The translations under genes and the position numbers were made by a program. From Deltaproteobacteria bacterium (GTDB lineage Bacteria; Desulfobacterota; Desulfobacteria; Desulfobacterales; Desulfatirhabdiaceae), in contig JACRBZ010000076.1 in assembly GCA_016219185.1 (NCBI GenBank), positions 1 through 62,742 on the forward strand: DNA of 62,742 nt, read 5' to 3'. The notes beneath the pieces were generated by a model. The model was not told the origin of the DNA, made no database searches, and saw only the letters and a list, made by a program, of their open reading frames with translations. This document shows positions 54,656-62,742 of the stretch, piece by piece; position 1 is the stretch's first letter, and every line of letters starts with the position of its first letter.

Positions 54656-55552
54656 ATGTTTGATTTAAAATCATATTTACTCGATAAACGGCAACAGATC
54701 GATGCGGCGCTTGACCGGATTCTGGAAACCGCTCCCTGGCCCGGGGCCCGGATCGTTGCGGCCATGCGATATGCGCTGATGTCCGGAGGAAAACGCCTGA
54801 GGCCCGTCCTTTGCCTGGCTGCCTGCGAAACGGTCGGCGGCAATGCGGAGCAGGCATTGCCGGTTGCCTGCGCACTGGAGATGATCCATACGTATTCCCT
54901 GATTCATGACGATCTGCCGGCAATGGATGACGATTGCCTCAGAAGGGGCAGGCCCACCTGTCATATTGCCTTTGATGACGCCACGGCCATTCTTGCCGGA
55001 GACGCGCTGCTGACCCTTGCCTTCGAAACGCTTTCTTCAAAGGAAATTCGAAAGAAGGTTCCATCCGAATGCTGGCTGGACATCATTTCCGTGATTTCCG
55101 TTGCCTCGGGTTACAAGGGCATGGTCGAGGGGCAAATGCGGGATATGCTGGCCGAACAGCAGGAAAGTCTGTTGTTGCCGGAACTGGAAGAACTTCATTT
55201 GTTAAAAACCGGGGCCCTCATCGAGGCTTCGGTTTGTTCCGGGGCCATGCTGGGACAGGGATCATTCGAGCAGATCGCCTCTCTTAAAGTCTACTCCAAA
55301 AACATCGGGCTTGCCTTTCAGGTCGCGGATGATATTCTAAACGTTGAGGGAGATCCTTTGATCATGGGAAAGGAAGCCGGCACCGACAGGCATCGTTGTA
55401 AAAGCACCTACCCTTCCCTGCTGGGACTCTCCGAATCCAAGGAAGCGGCTTCCCGCCTGATTGCTCATGCCATTGAATCGCTGGCGCAATTTGATCACAG
55501 GGCGGATCCCCTTCGCGTCATCGCCGCATACATCATCAATCGAAACAGATGA
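54656..55552 (+). CDS. ispA: Polyprenyl (geranyl/farnesyl) diphosphate synthase
   Basis: A 298-residue trans-isoprenyl diphosphate synthase. First aspartate-rich motif D-D-L-P-A-M-D-D-D and second Q-V-A-D-D-I-L-N-V; also G-G-K-R-L-R-P near residue 45 and H-D-D. Makes C10-C15 prenyl diphosphate for quinone and undecaprenol synthesis. I prefer ATG 54656; a TTG at 54650 is in frame. Followed by dxs, the first enzyme of the same pathway. Confidence 0.94.
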   Translation: MFDLKSYLLDKRQQIDAALDRILETAPWPGARIVAAMRYALMSGGKRLRPVLCLAACETVGGNAEQALPVACALEMIHTYSLIHDDLPAMDDDCLRRGRPTCHIAFDDATAILAGDALLTLAFETLSSKEIRKKVPSECWLDIISVISVASGYKGMVEGQMRDMLAEQQESLLLPELEELHLLKTGALIEASVCSGAMLGQGSFEQIASLKVYSKNIGLAFQVADDILNVEGDPLIMGKEAGTDRHRCKSTYPSLLGLSESKEAASRLIAHAIESLAQFDHRADPLRVIAAYIINRNR

Positions 55553-55600
55553 CAGACGGAAAAGCCGGCCTGTTATTTTGAATAAAGGAAACAATTAACC

Positions 55601-57475
55601 GTGGGACTGCTCGATGCGATCATATCACCGCTGGAATTAAAAAAAATACCCAGAGCGGATCTGCCGACTCTGGCGGCGGAAATTCGGAAAACCATTGTCC
55701 AGGTGGTTTCCAAAACCGGAGGTCATCTGGCCTCCAGCCTGGGTGCCGTGGAGCTGGCCATTGCCCTGCATTATGTCTTTGAAACCCCCAAAGATAAAAT
55801 TGTTTGGGATGTTGGCCACCAGGCATATGCTCACAAACTCTTGACCGGCAGAAAAGATCAGTTTCATACCCTTCGCCAGCATAACGGCATATCAGGCTTT
55901 ACCCGAAGGAGCGAAAGCCCTTATGATGCCTTTACCGCCGGCCATAGCAGTACCTCCATATCCGCCGGTCTGGGAATATCCTGTGCCAAACGGTTGAAAA
56001 ATGATCCGGCCAAGGTGATTGCCGTGATCGGAGACGGATCCCTGACAGCCGGCATGGCTTATGAGGGACTCAATCAGGCCGGCGATATTCATAAAGACCT
56101 CATTGTCATCCTAAATGACAATGAAATGTCCATCAACCAGAATGTGGGCGCGCTTTCCTCATTTCTCAGCCGGAAATTTTCCGCCAAAATGCTTCAGGAT
56201 CTGCGCAGGGAATTCGGTGATTTTCTAAAATCACTGCCCATGATCGGCGATGATGTGTATCAGTTTGCCAAGCGATCTGAAGATTCTTTTAAGACATTCA
56301 TCACTCCGGGAATGCTGTTTGAAGCCTTCAGCTTTGAATATTTCGGCCCCATCAACGGCCATAAAATGGATCATCTGATTGATATCCTGAACAACATCAA
56401 AATGCTGAGCGAGCCGGTTCTTCTTCATATCTCCACGGTAAAGGGAAAGGGATATTTGCCGGCGGAGAAAAACCCCGTACATTTTCATGGGGTCGGATGT
56501 TTCGAAATTCAGACTGGAATCAGCAACGGCCGCAAACCCGCTGCCCCGACCTATACGGAAGTCTTTGGAAAGGCCATGGTCAGGCTGGCTGAAACCAATA
56601 AAAAAATCGTTGCCGTAACCGCCGCCATGCCCGAGGGAACCGGGCTGATCAAATTTTCCGAAGCCTACCCCGAACGGTTTTTCGATGTGGGCATTGCCGA
56701 ACAACATGGGGTCACCTTTTCAGCCGGAATGGCAACCGAAGGATTCAAGCCGGTTGTCGCCATTTATTCAACGTTTCTTCAGCGGGCTTATGACCAGATT
56801 CTTCATGATGTCTGCCTGGAAGCGCTTCCGGTGGTGTTTGCCATCGACCGCGGAGGCATTGTCGGAGAGGACGGATCCACCCATCACGGATTGTTTGATT
56901 TTTCTTTTCTGCGAAGTCTTCCCAACATGGTGGTCATGGCTCCGAAAGACGAAAATGAACTTTGCGCCATGCTGGCCACGGCCATCGCGCATTCCGGACC
57001 TGTTGCCCTGCGCTATCCCCGGGGGGCTGGATGGGGTGTGAATATCGATTCCGAATGGTCCCTGCTTCCCATCGGCAAGGCGGAAGTCCTCAGCCACGGC
57101 GATGATGTGCTGATTCTGGCCATCGGCAGAACGGTCGGGGAAGCCCTTTTGGCCCAGGAAATACTTCTAAAAGAAGGCATATCGGTAACCCTGGTCAACG
57201 CCCGGTTTGTCAAGCCCCTGGATATTGACACGATCTGTACCCTTGCCAAAAAGATACCGCGCATTGTCACTGTGGAAGAAAATGTTCTGCAGGGCGGGTT
57301 CGGCAGCGCGGTTCTGGAATGTTTGAGCGACAATGCCGTAACCGGATATCGGTTAATCCGTCTGGGAATTCCGGATACTTTCGTGGAACACGGTTCCCAA
57401 TCCCTGCTTCGATCCAAATACGGCATCGATGCGCAGGCGATTGCACAGGCATCCAGACGGCTTCTGACGGTGTAA
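55601..57475 (+). CDS. dxs: 1-deoxy-D-xylulose-5-phosphate synthase
   Basis: A 624-residue thiamine diphosphate enzyme of the methylerythritol phosphate pathway. G-H-Q-A-Y-A-H-K-L-L-T-G-R, A-G-H-S-S-T-S-I-S, V-I-G-D-G-S-L-T-A-G-M-A-Y-E-G-L-N and N-D-N-E-M-S-I are seen in the first half, D-V-G-I-A-E-Q-H in the second. Start is GTG 55601 with AAAGGAA upstream. Confidence 0.96.
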   Translation: MGLLDAIISPLELKKIPRADLPTLAAEIRKTIVQVVSKTGGHLASSLGAVELAIALHYVFETPKDKIVWDVGHQAYAHKLLTGRKDQFHTLRQHNGISGFTRRSESPYDAFTAGHSSTSISAGLGISCAKRLKNDPAKVIAVIGDGSLTAGMAYEGLNQAGDIHKDLIVILNDNEMSINQNVGALSSFLSRKFSAKMLQDLRREFGDFLKSLPMIGDDVYQFAKRSEDSFKTFITPGMLFEAFSFEYFGPINGHKMDHLIDILNNIKMLSEPVLLHISTVKGKGYLPAEKNPVHFHGVGCFEIQTGISNGRKPAAPTYTEVFGKAMVRLAETNKKIVAVTAAMPEGTGLIKFSEAYPERFFDVGIAEQHGVTFSAGMATEGFKPVVAIYSTFLQRAYDQILHDVCLEALPVVFAIDRGGIVGEDGSTHHGLFDFSFLRSLPNMVVMAPKDENELCAMLATAIAHSGPVALRYPRGAGWGVNIDSEWSLLPIGKAEVLSHGDDVLILAIGRTVGEALLAQEILLKEGISVTLVNARFVKPLDIDTICTLAKKIPRIVTVEENVLQGGFGSAVLECLSDNAVTGYRLIRLGIPDTFVEHGSQSLLRSKYGIDAQAIAQASRRLLTV

Positions 57476-57479
57476 CCGC

Positions 57480-58226
57480 GTGGCTGAATCCAAAATGCGA
57501 CTGGACAGGCTGATGGTTGAAAAAGGGCTTGCCCCCAGCCGGCAGCGGGCACAGGCCATGATCATGGCCGGAAATGTCCTGGTTAACAGCCAATTGGTTG
57601 AAAAATCCGGGTATCTGATTTCAGAAAGCGCGGAAATCACGTTAAAAGGCGAAGTCCTCCCCTATGTCAGCAGGGGGGGGCTTAAGCTTGAAAAGGCTCT
57701 GGAGTCGTTTGCAGTATCCGTTGAAGGCCTGGTCTGCCTGGATGTTGGGGCTTCCACGGGCGGTTTCACGGATTGCCTGCTGCAGCACGGCGCAGCGCGT
57801 GTGTATGCCGTGGATGTCGGCTACGGGCAACTGGCATGGCAGCTCAGGCAGGACAGCCGCGTGATTCCGATCGAACGGATGAACATCCGGAACATGCCCC
57901 TGAACATGCTACCGGAACCGGTTGATCTGGTGACCATCGATGTATCCTTTATCTCCCTGAAAATCGTTGTTCCGGCCGTGATGAAATTCATCAGGAAACC
58001 GGCAAGGATCATTGCCTTGATCAAACCCCAGTTTGAAGTTGGAAAAGGCAAGGTCGGAAAAGGCGGCGTGGTCCGCGATCCCTTGCAACACGAAAGCGTT
58101 ATCGAAGAATTACAACGGTTTTTCAAAGACAGCGGATGGATCTGTCTTGGAGTTGTCCCCTCCCCTATTCTAGGCCCCAGCGGCAACAGGGAATTCTTGA
58201 TTCATTTGAGTTTGATGGCTTCGTAA
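57480..58226 (+). CDS. tlyA: TlyA-family S4 / FtsJ-like rRNA methyltransferase
   Basis: A 248-residue protein: an S4 RNA-binding domain (M-R-L-D-R-L-M-V-E-K-G-L-A-P-S-R) followed by a Rossmann methyltransferase with L-D-V-G-A-S-T-G-G-F-T-D and the K in L-I-K-P-Q-F-E-V-G. GTG 57480 is used as start, ATG 57495 is possible. The last codons (M-A-S-stop) are encoded by the end of a dispersed repeat. Gene order xseA-xseB-ispA-dxs-tlyA is a widely kept run in proteobacteria. Confidence 0.92.
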   Translation: MAESKMRLDRLMVEKGLAPSRQRAQAMIMAGNVLVNSQLVEKSGYLISESAEITLKGEVLPYVSRGGLKLEKALESFAVSVEGLVCLDVGASTGGFTDCLLQHGAARVYAVDVGYGQLAWQLRQDSRVIPIERMNIRNMPLNMLPEPVDLVTIDVSFISLKIVVPAVMKFIRKPARIIALIKPQFEVGKGKVGKGGVVRDPLQHESVIEELQRFFKDSGWICLGVVPSPILGPSGNREFLIHLSLMAS

Positions 58227-58271
58227 AAAGTCCAATATCTGCGCCAGCGCTTCATCCTCCGTCATTGCGGC
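58214..58271. repeat. Dispersed MITE-like repeat, half copy 3
   Basis: Inverse orientation to the 40932 copy. GATGGCTTCGTAAAAAGTCC at 58214-58233 equals the reverse complement of that copy's right end, and the match runs on through ATATCTGCG, CTTCATCCTC and GTCATTGCGG with small changes. The other half is absent. The repeat supplies the stop codon of tlyA. Confidence 0.7.
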
Positions 58272-58282
58272 TTATGTTTTGA

Positions 58283-59035
58283 CTATCGCGGTGCAAAAAA
58301 CGGACGTGCCTCTGCCTCCCGAGCATAGGCTGGAGCCTCGATGGGGCCATTTACGGATGCGTTGTCCACCCATTTCTTTGCAAAACCGAAGACACCCCAT
58401 TTCCGATATTGCTGCACATGGTAGAGTTCGTGTGCCCAAAGCGCCCCGTCGTTAGCCAGATCATCGGTACGAAAGATGACCGCATCCATCACCGTAATGG
58501 CCAGGGTGTTGTCGTCAAACTTCATTTGGGCGTCCTGCAGAAACTTCTTTATCGGCCCCCGGATACTGGTCCAGCGCACCGCGTTCAGCAGATCGTCCGG
58601 ATACCATCGCCGGAGTGTTTTGCGAAGATGGGCGGGAATGGGTCGTCCGCCGCCGGCGATGACCGCGTCGTGGCTTGCGATAATGCCGGCGGCAACGGTC
58701 AGATACGGCCACTGACCACTATCCTGAATCAGCTCCATCGCCTTTTCCGGATTCTTGTCAATGAACTCGAAAATATCACCCAGAGTTGGATTTCCAACAG
58801 AATCGATGTTTCCATCCGGGTTCACGATCAATCCGTTTGGATCTTTCTTTTTTTTCTCGGCGATCAACTCGATCGTTCCGGCAGGGATGTCATCACTCGG
58901 CACACAAATACACGTTCCCAGGTAACATCTTTCATATTGCCCGTCAGGACATGCCGATACATGGCCGCACACGATAAAAAGCAGAGAAAGAACGGCCAAA
59001 CACTTGGCCGGCAAACATGATGTGCGTTTTAGAAT
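58283..59035 (-). CDS. Secreted DUF4157-like protein with HExxH-type motif
   Basis: A signal-peptide protein whose C-terminal part holds W-A-H-E-L-Y-H-V-Q-Q-Y, the metal-binding motif of DUF4157-type putative metallopeptidases, after a strand V-M-D-A-V-I-F-R. A cysteine group (A-C-P-D-G-Q-Y-E-R-C and C-I-C) follows the signal sequence. The frame is open to an ATG at 59173, but GAGGAG (minus strand, 59049-59044) lies within it and the segment above it does not look coding. Eight bases after GAGGAG comes ATT (59035-59033), leading to K-R-T-S-C-L-P-A-K-C-L-A-V-L-S-L-L-F, a perfect signal peptide. So an AUU start is suspected; length then 250 residues. Confidence 0.65.
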   Translation of the reverse strand: MLKRTSCLPAKCLAVLSLLFIVCGHVSACPDGQYERCYLGTCICVPSDDIPAGTIELIAEKKKKDPNGLIVNPDGNIDSVGNPTLGDIFEFIDKNPEKAMELIQDSGQWPYLTVAAGIIASHDAVIAGGGRPIPAHLRKTLRRWYPDDLLNAVRWTSIRGPIKKFLQDAQMKFDDNTLAITVMDAVIFRTDDLANDGALWAHELYHVQQYRKWGVFGFAKKWVDNASVNGPIEAPAYAREAEARPFFAPR

Positions 59036-59173
59036 GATTTTTTCTCCTCTTGATAATAATAAAATATTAGAAAAAGCACTATTCAAAGGCAAGGCAAGAA
59101 ACACCCTTTCATGACAAGGGCTTTCATTCGGATCAGTCTGTTTAATTGATTTTTGTGGGTTATTATAATCCAT

Positions 59174-59671
59174 ACGGCCTCGGGCTGTACAGGCTGTTTT
59201 TGGTATTTTGTTTTTAAATCTTTCTGGATGCTGATTAAAGGCTGTAGTAAGTATATCGGATCATTTATATCTGATGCTGTGCTTGCTCCGACATGGCTGC
59301 TATTTCGAAAACAAAAAGCATGGTCACCTTTCCGGAATGCGTTAATTCGTTTGACGAAAAAGATAAATTTATCATAGGATAATCTTGGATGAATGTAAGC
59401 CTTGTGGATTACAGATTGCGAATTATTACGGCTGTTGAAGGGGTTAGGAGAATCAATGATACCGTTCGTATCATTGAAGATGGCTGTACTCAAGGATATA
59501 TGCAAGTATGCATGACATTTCATATATGCTTCCTTGCTATTACGAGTTGGTCACCCATACAAATCAGCGATGAGCCAAATTGTTGTTGAATTGAACCCTG
59601 AAATTCATACGAAGTAAGATCATATTTTAAAAATTGAAGTTGCACATAAAATTGGCAAAAAGGAGACCGTC
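59174..59671. other. Intergenic region without a confident gene
   Basis: Roughly 500 AT-rich bases. Open frames occur on both strands (59083-59523 minus, 59389-59589 plus) but composition and lack of ribosome sites do not support them. A perfect hairpin stands at 59453-59477 (TCAATGATAC / GTATCATTGA, five-base loop). The promoter of the DUF1566 gene must be in the right part. Confidence 0.45.
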
Positions 59672-61546
59672 GTGAAAAGAATAGAGCTTACGGGGATTTT
59701 GGGATGCTTTACTTTACTGTTTTTTGTCGCGGTTGCTTTTGCCGCACCGGTGCCGGATACCGGGGAGACGAAATGCTATAACATCTTTGAAATCCCTTGT
59801 CCTTCATCCGGCCAGGCATTTTACGGCCAGGACGCCAACTACAGCATCAATCCGATGTCTTACACCAAACTGGATAGTAGCGGAAATGCGTTGCCAGATA
59901 CAGCTACGTCATGGGTGACGGTAAGGGATAATGTCACTGGGCTGATATGGGAAAATAAAACTGGCGTGATAGGGGGTGCACCTAACTACAGTGACCCACA
60001 TAATACGAATAATACTTATACCTGGTATGACAGCAACCCGGCGACCAATGGCGGTAATGCCGGAACCCTGGGCAATGGAACAACGACTTTCAGCACTGAT
60101 GATTTTATCAGATCCCTGAACAGTGCCCATTATGGCGGATATAGTGACTGGCGTATGCCCACAGTAAAGGAACTGGCATGTATTCTTAATTACAGCATCC
60201 CATTCCCAGGGCAGAAGATCAATACCACATACTTTCCGAACACCGTGTTGGGGTGGTGTTGGTCCTCTACTACCAGCGCTTTCGATACGAGCTATGCGTG
60301 GGCCCTGTCCTTATACTACGGGAACGTCGGCACCAGCATCGACGACGGCTACGAGGGCGACGTTAAGAGCCACGGCTTCTATGTCCGTGCCGTTTGCGGG
60401 GGACAGTCTGGATCATTTGATTCTTTGGGTAGCGAAGTGATAGAGGATGATTCGGCTTCTGCAAGATATACGGATAATGGCGATGGCACGGTAACTGATA
60501 CTTATACGGGCCTGACTTGGCAGAAAGCTGGTTCTGCCAGCATCCAGTTCTGGGAGCAGGCGCTGGTCTATTGTGAGGGGCTGAATCTTGCTGGTTATAC
60601 TGACTGGCGACTGCCTACCATCAAGGAATTACGAAGCCTGGCGGATTACAGCCGCTACAATCCGGCAATCGATACCACGTACTTCCCGGATACTGTTTCG
60701 TCCTTTTATTGGTCCTCTACTACCTACGTGGACGATTTGTCCTATTATCCCTACGTCTACGGTATGGGCAATGCGTTGGGCGTGAATTTCTACTACGGCG
60801 ACGAACACTTCGGCTATAAGTACGGTAGCAGCTATGTCCGCGCTGTTCGGGGTGGACAGCCTGGGTCATTTGGTAATTTGGTTATTTCGCCAGTCAGCCA
60901 GGCTGTGGCTAAGGACGCTGGCACCACCACATTCAGCGTTTCCAACACCGGAACGGGAACCATGCCTTGGTCAGCTTCAATAATATCCGGGAGTGATTGG
61001 TTGTCGATAACATCAGGGGCCAGTGGAACAGATACCGGAACGATCAATTGCAGCTTCACGGCGAACACCAGTACTTCATCCCGCACAGCCACCATCCGGA
61101 TAACAGCAACCGGAGGTGCAACTGGTAGTCCAGTGGATGTGACGGTGACACAGTCATCAACACCACCACCAACGGGACCACCAACACCACCGCCAACAGC
61201 ATGTACGGCAACTTTAGATGGAAATTTGTCGCTCCATATACCAGACCTTTCCTATTACCATCCTTTGTTAGAAACCCAAACGTATTGGGCGGATTTTGTT
61301 TATGAGTTCAATCCATCATATCCGGCATTAATACCTTTAAAATTGACAAAATATGGTATTATAAATAATCCTTCTTTTTCATGTGCTGCATCAACACTAT
61401 CCAGCGATTTGAAAATCTATATTCCTGACGTTCTGTTTCCGGATGGAATCACTCAGTTATGGGTGGATTTAGAATACAGTCCGGCGCTTTCCACTGATGG
61501 TATTTTCTACTGGGTTGTTTCAAACCATGGAGCGGTTTCTAATTGA
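59672..61546 (+). CDS. Secreted protein with two DUF1566 (Lcl) domains and a BACON domain
   Basis: A 624-residue exported protein (signal peptide L-G-C-F-T-L-L-F-F-V-A-V-A-F-A-A). Two DUF1566 / Lcl domains follow: about 75-250 (D-N-V-T-G-L-I-W-E-N-K, Y-S-D-W-R-M-P-T-V-K-E-L, F-Y-V-R-A-V-C-G-G) and 265-395 (T-G-L-T-W-Q-K, Y-T-D-W-R-L-P-T-I-K-E-L, S-Y-V-R-A-V-R-G-G). Then a BACON-like domain (about 400-490, ending V-T-V-T-Q-S-S), a P/T-rich linker, and a C-terminal beta domain. GTG start 59672 behind AAAGGAG. DUF1566 proteins are surface adhesin-like; function not established. Confidence 0.85.
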   Translation: MKRIELTGILGCFTLLFFVAVAFAAPVPDTGETKCYNIFEIPCPSSGQAFYGQDANYSINPMSYTKLDSSGNALPDTATSWVTVRDNVTGLIWENKTGVIGGAPNYSDPHNTNNTYTWYDSNPATNGGNAGTLGNGTTTFSTDDFIRSLNSAHYGGYSDWRMPTVKELACILNYSIPFPGQKINTTYFPNTVLGWCWSSTTSAFDTSYAWALSLYYGNVGTSIDDGYEGDVKSHGFYVRAVCGGQSGSFDSLGSEVIEDDSASARYTDNGDGTVTDTYTGLTWQKAGSASIQFWEQALVYCEGLNLAGYTDWRLPTIKELRSLADYSRYNPAIDTTYFPDTVSSFYWSSTTYVDDLSYYPYVYGMGNALGVNFYYGDEHFGYKYGSSYVRAVRGGQPGSFGNLVISPVSQAVAKDAGTTTFSVSNTGTGTMPWSASIISGSDWLSITSGASGTDTGTINCSFTANTSTSSRTATIRITATGGATGSPVDVTVTQSSTPPPTGPPTPPPTACTATLDGNLSLHIPDLSYYHPLLETQTYWADFVYEFNPSYPALIPLKLTKYGIINNPSFSCAASTLSSDLKIYIPDVLFPDGITQLWVDLEYSPALSTDGIFYWVVSNHGAVSN

Positions 61547-61965
61547 TAATGCTTTTATGACGGCAGATCAGGGGGGTTCTCCGGCATTAGGGGACTCCCT
61601 GATCGATCGCAGTGACCGAAACGATGAAGGCCATAAAAGAGAACTTCGCAGGACTGAAGCCATTCTGGTTTTCATCCGCCTGCCACGATTCCATAATGAA
61701 CTGGCCGCCAAGGTAATGGACAATTGAATACGAGAATTAGTGCGGCATCAATCCGAAAGGAATTATTTGATGCTGCTGAGAACAAAAAAGGTCAGAAAAG
61801 ATCTGGATGAGGTTAAGGTCTCGAATCATGTATTGTTATCCGAAACTGAAGTATTCATCGACCGGTTTTCTTAAGGATACCGATACAATTCTTGATTTAT
61901 TCGGATACACTGTCTTTGAAATAACTGGGTCGAAGCCAGAAACCCCGACCCGGCCACCTTCATAA
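61547..61965. other. Intergenic region, possible gene debris
   Basis: About 420 bases after the DUF1566 gene. A 46-residue frame (from about 61829, M-Y-C-Y-P-K-L-K-Y-S-S) and an overlapping frame ending at 61727 are the longest; I recognise neither. Located between a single gene and mobile-element fragments, so it is probably decayed DNA. Confidence 0.4.
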
Positions 61966-62139
61966 TTATCCGTGGAGGTTATCGATCCACCTTAACGCTT
62001 CAACATCGCTGACTTTTCCCAGATAAACTTGAGTTGTTGACAGGTTCGAATGACGCATAAGCACCTTTGAAACGATTTCAAGTGGTGTGCCGGACCGGGA
62101 TGCATATGTTGCAGCGTGTTTACGCAGATCATGAGGCTT
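61966..62139 (-). pseudogene. Tyrosine recombinase (integrase), C-terminal fragment
   Basis: 57 codons on the minus strand end at TAA 61966-61968 and give the last part of a phage-integrase-type recombinase: K-P-H-D-L-R-K-H-A-A-T with the catalytic H-x-x-R, and V-L-M-R-H-S-N-L-S-T-T-Q-V-Y-L-G with the second His/Arg and the tyrosine nucleophile. Upstream of 62139 the homology ends abruptly and the ISAzo13 transposase begins on the opposite strand. An open frame continues to 62730 in this direction but is only the shadow of that transposase. Confidence 0.8.
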
Positions 62140-62142
62140 GAC

Positions 62143-62742
62143 TTGCAAGCAAACCGAAAAACATCTGAGGGAAGCTCGCATCCAGACCGCAATGCTCAGT
62201 TTGAGTATATCAGCCAGAAAGTTAAAGAATTTCAGTTTGGCGGCCAACCTGTTATTTCGGTAGATACAAAAAAGAAGGAACGTGTGGGTGATTTCAAGAA
62301 TGGTGGACGGGAACTCCGGCCGAAAGGTGATCCTGAAAAAGTCCGTGTCTACGATTTTGAAATTCCCGAACTGGGAAAAGTAGCCCCTTACGGGGTTTAC
62401 GATCAGATCCATAATACAGGGTGGGTCAATGTTGGAACCGACCATGACACAGCGACATTTGCCGTAGAGAGTATTCGCAAGTGGTGGCAGACTATGGGGC
62501 GGGAGACATATCAGGAGGCAGATCGTCTGCTGATTACCGCTGATGGTGGCGGTAGCAATGGTTCGAGAGTTCGACTCTGGAAGACAGAGTTGCAGAAATT
62601 TGCCAATGAAACTGGTCTTGTTATATCGGTTTGTCATCTGCCACCGGGAACCAGCAAATGGAACAAGATCGAACATCGGCTCTTTTCCTATATCAGCCAG
62701 AATTGGAGAGGGAAACCACTTGTCAGTCATGAGGTAATAGTA
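62143..62742 (+). CDS. ISAzo13-family transposase, C-terminal part (5'-truncated, runs off the right edge)
   Basis: 200 open codons on the plus strand with the DDE region of ISAzo13 transposases: L-Q-A-N-R-K-T-S-E-G-S-S-H-P-D-R, V-I-S-V-D-T-K-K-K-E (first Asp), G-D-F-K-N-G-G-R-E, I-T-A-D-G-G-G-S-N-G-S-R (second Asp), and S-K-W-N-K-I-E-H-R-L-F (Glu). The N-terminal half is missing: at about 62140 the sequence switches to the integrase fragment. So this copy is broken on its left side and continues beyond the window on its right. Confidence 0.88.
   Translation, partial: MQANRKTSEGSSHPDRNAQFEYISQKVKEFQFGGQPVISVDTKKKERVGDFKNGGRELRPKGDPEKVRVYDFEIPELGKVAPYGVYDQIHNTGWVNVGTDHDTATFAVESIRKWWQTMGRETYQEADRLLITADGGGSNGSRVRLWKTELQKFANETGLVISVCHLPPGTSKWNKIEHRLFSYISQNWRGKPLVSHEVIV

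Noticed and set aside
59083..59523. Possible 146-residue minus-strand gene
   Set aside because: AT-rich, no ribosome site, overlaps the leader of the DUF4157 gene, and composition is not protein-like.
61966..62730. A 254-residue minus-strand gene
   Set aside because: Only the last 57 residues are a recombinase; the rest is antisense to the ISAzo13 transposase, so it is a chimera of a fragment and a shadow frame.

Overview
The window looks like a piece of a strictly anaerobic, Gram-negative Desulfobacterota (former Deltaproteobacteria) chromosome. The signs are heterotetrameric ferredoxin-dependent 2-oxoacid oxidoreductase genes, a CCG-domain Fe-S oxidoreductase, a molybdenum hydroxylase, a GltD-type flavoprotein fused to ferredoxins, and short G/C-palindrome repeats between genes. 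Both edges lie inside ISAzo13-family transposase genes that read outward: an N-terminal piece at 1-87 (minus) and a C-terminal piece at 62143-62742 (plus). The window may therefore be a whole contig that broke at a multicopy insertion sequence.

Left flank (1-5.6 kb): accessory DNA. It holds a PemK-type toxin-antitoxin pair, a remnant of a REP-associated (Y1) transposase, a 937-residue protein that joins a TM0106-type RecB-like nuclease and a DEDD RNase H-like domain to an IS66-type DDE transposase, an AT-rich hypothetical gene, and an islet of short inverted-repeat elements.

6-19 kb: a MarR regulator (minus) faces a long plus-strand catabolic cluster: FAD oxidase, Fe-S oxidoreductase, second FAD oxidase, acyl-CoA dehydrogenase, three-subunit molybdenum hydroxylase, acyl-CoA ligase and an OFA-type MFS transporter. 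A promoter with a MarR-like palindrome over the -10 box precedes it. The substrate cannot be read from the sequence; an organic or aromatic acid is the natural guess.

19-30 kb: minus-strand DnaQ-like exonuclease, cNMP/CBS/DUF294 signalling protein, VOC protein, then a purine/thioether cluster (PatB-type C-S lyase, MTA/SAH-deaminase-like amidohydrolase, adenine deaminase). On the plus strand follow a DUF2914 protein, a c-di-AMP cyclase fused to YbbR domains, and RNase D, whose reading frame has no ATG/GTG/TTG at its 5' end.

30-44 kb: complete livKHMGF amino-acid ABC transporter with a terminator after livK; a MazEF-like pair whose toxin has an in-frame amber codon; a papain-like protease; then a DapB-like protein without the catalytic histidines, and PorC, GltD-ferredoxin fusion, PorA, PorB and a tandem-ACT protein. 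Transporter, 2-oxoacid oxidoreductase and ACT protein together suggest amino-acid oxidation or reductive 2-oxoacid synthesis.

44-58 kb: decayed TA/defence genes (Phd with truncated PIN, AlbA_2 ATPase with internal deletion), two metallophosphoesterases, prepilin peptidase, amidohydrolase, fluoride channel CrcB with DUF190/CBS protein, hisB - lipoprotein - hisA, then xseA-xseB-ispA-dxs-tlyA.

58-62.7 kb: DUF4157 metalloprotease-like secreted protein, two-repeat DUF1566 protein with BACON domain, tyrosine recombinase fragment, ISAzo13 fragment. A dispersed MITE-like repeat with inverted ends occurs three times (37.2, 40.9, 58.2 kb), each time against a gene end or start. No rRNA, tRNA or CRISPR was seen.
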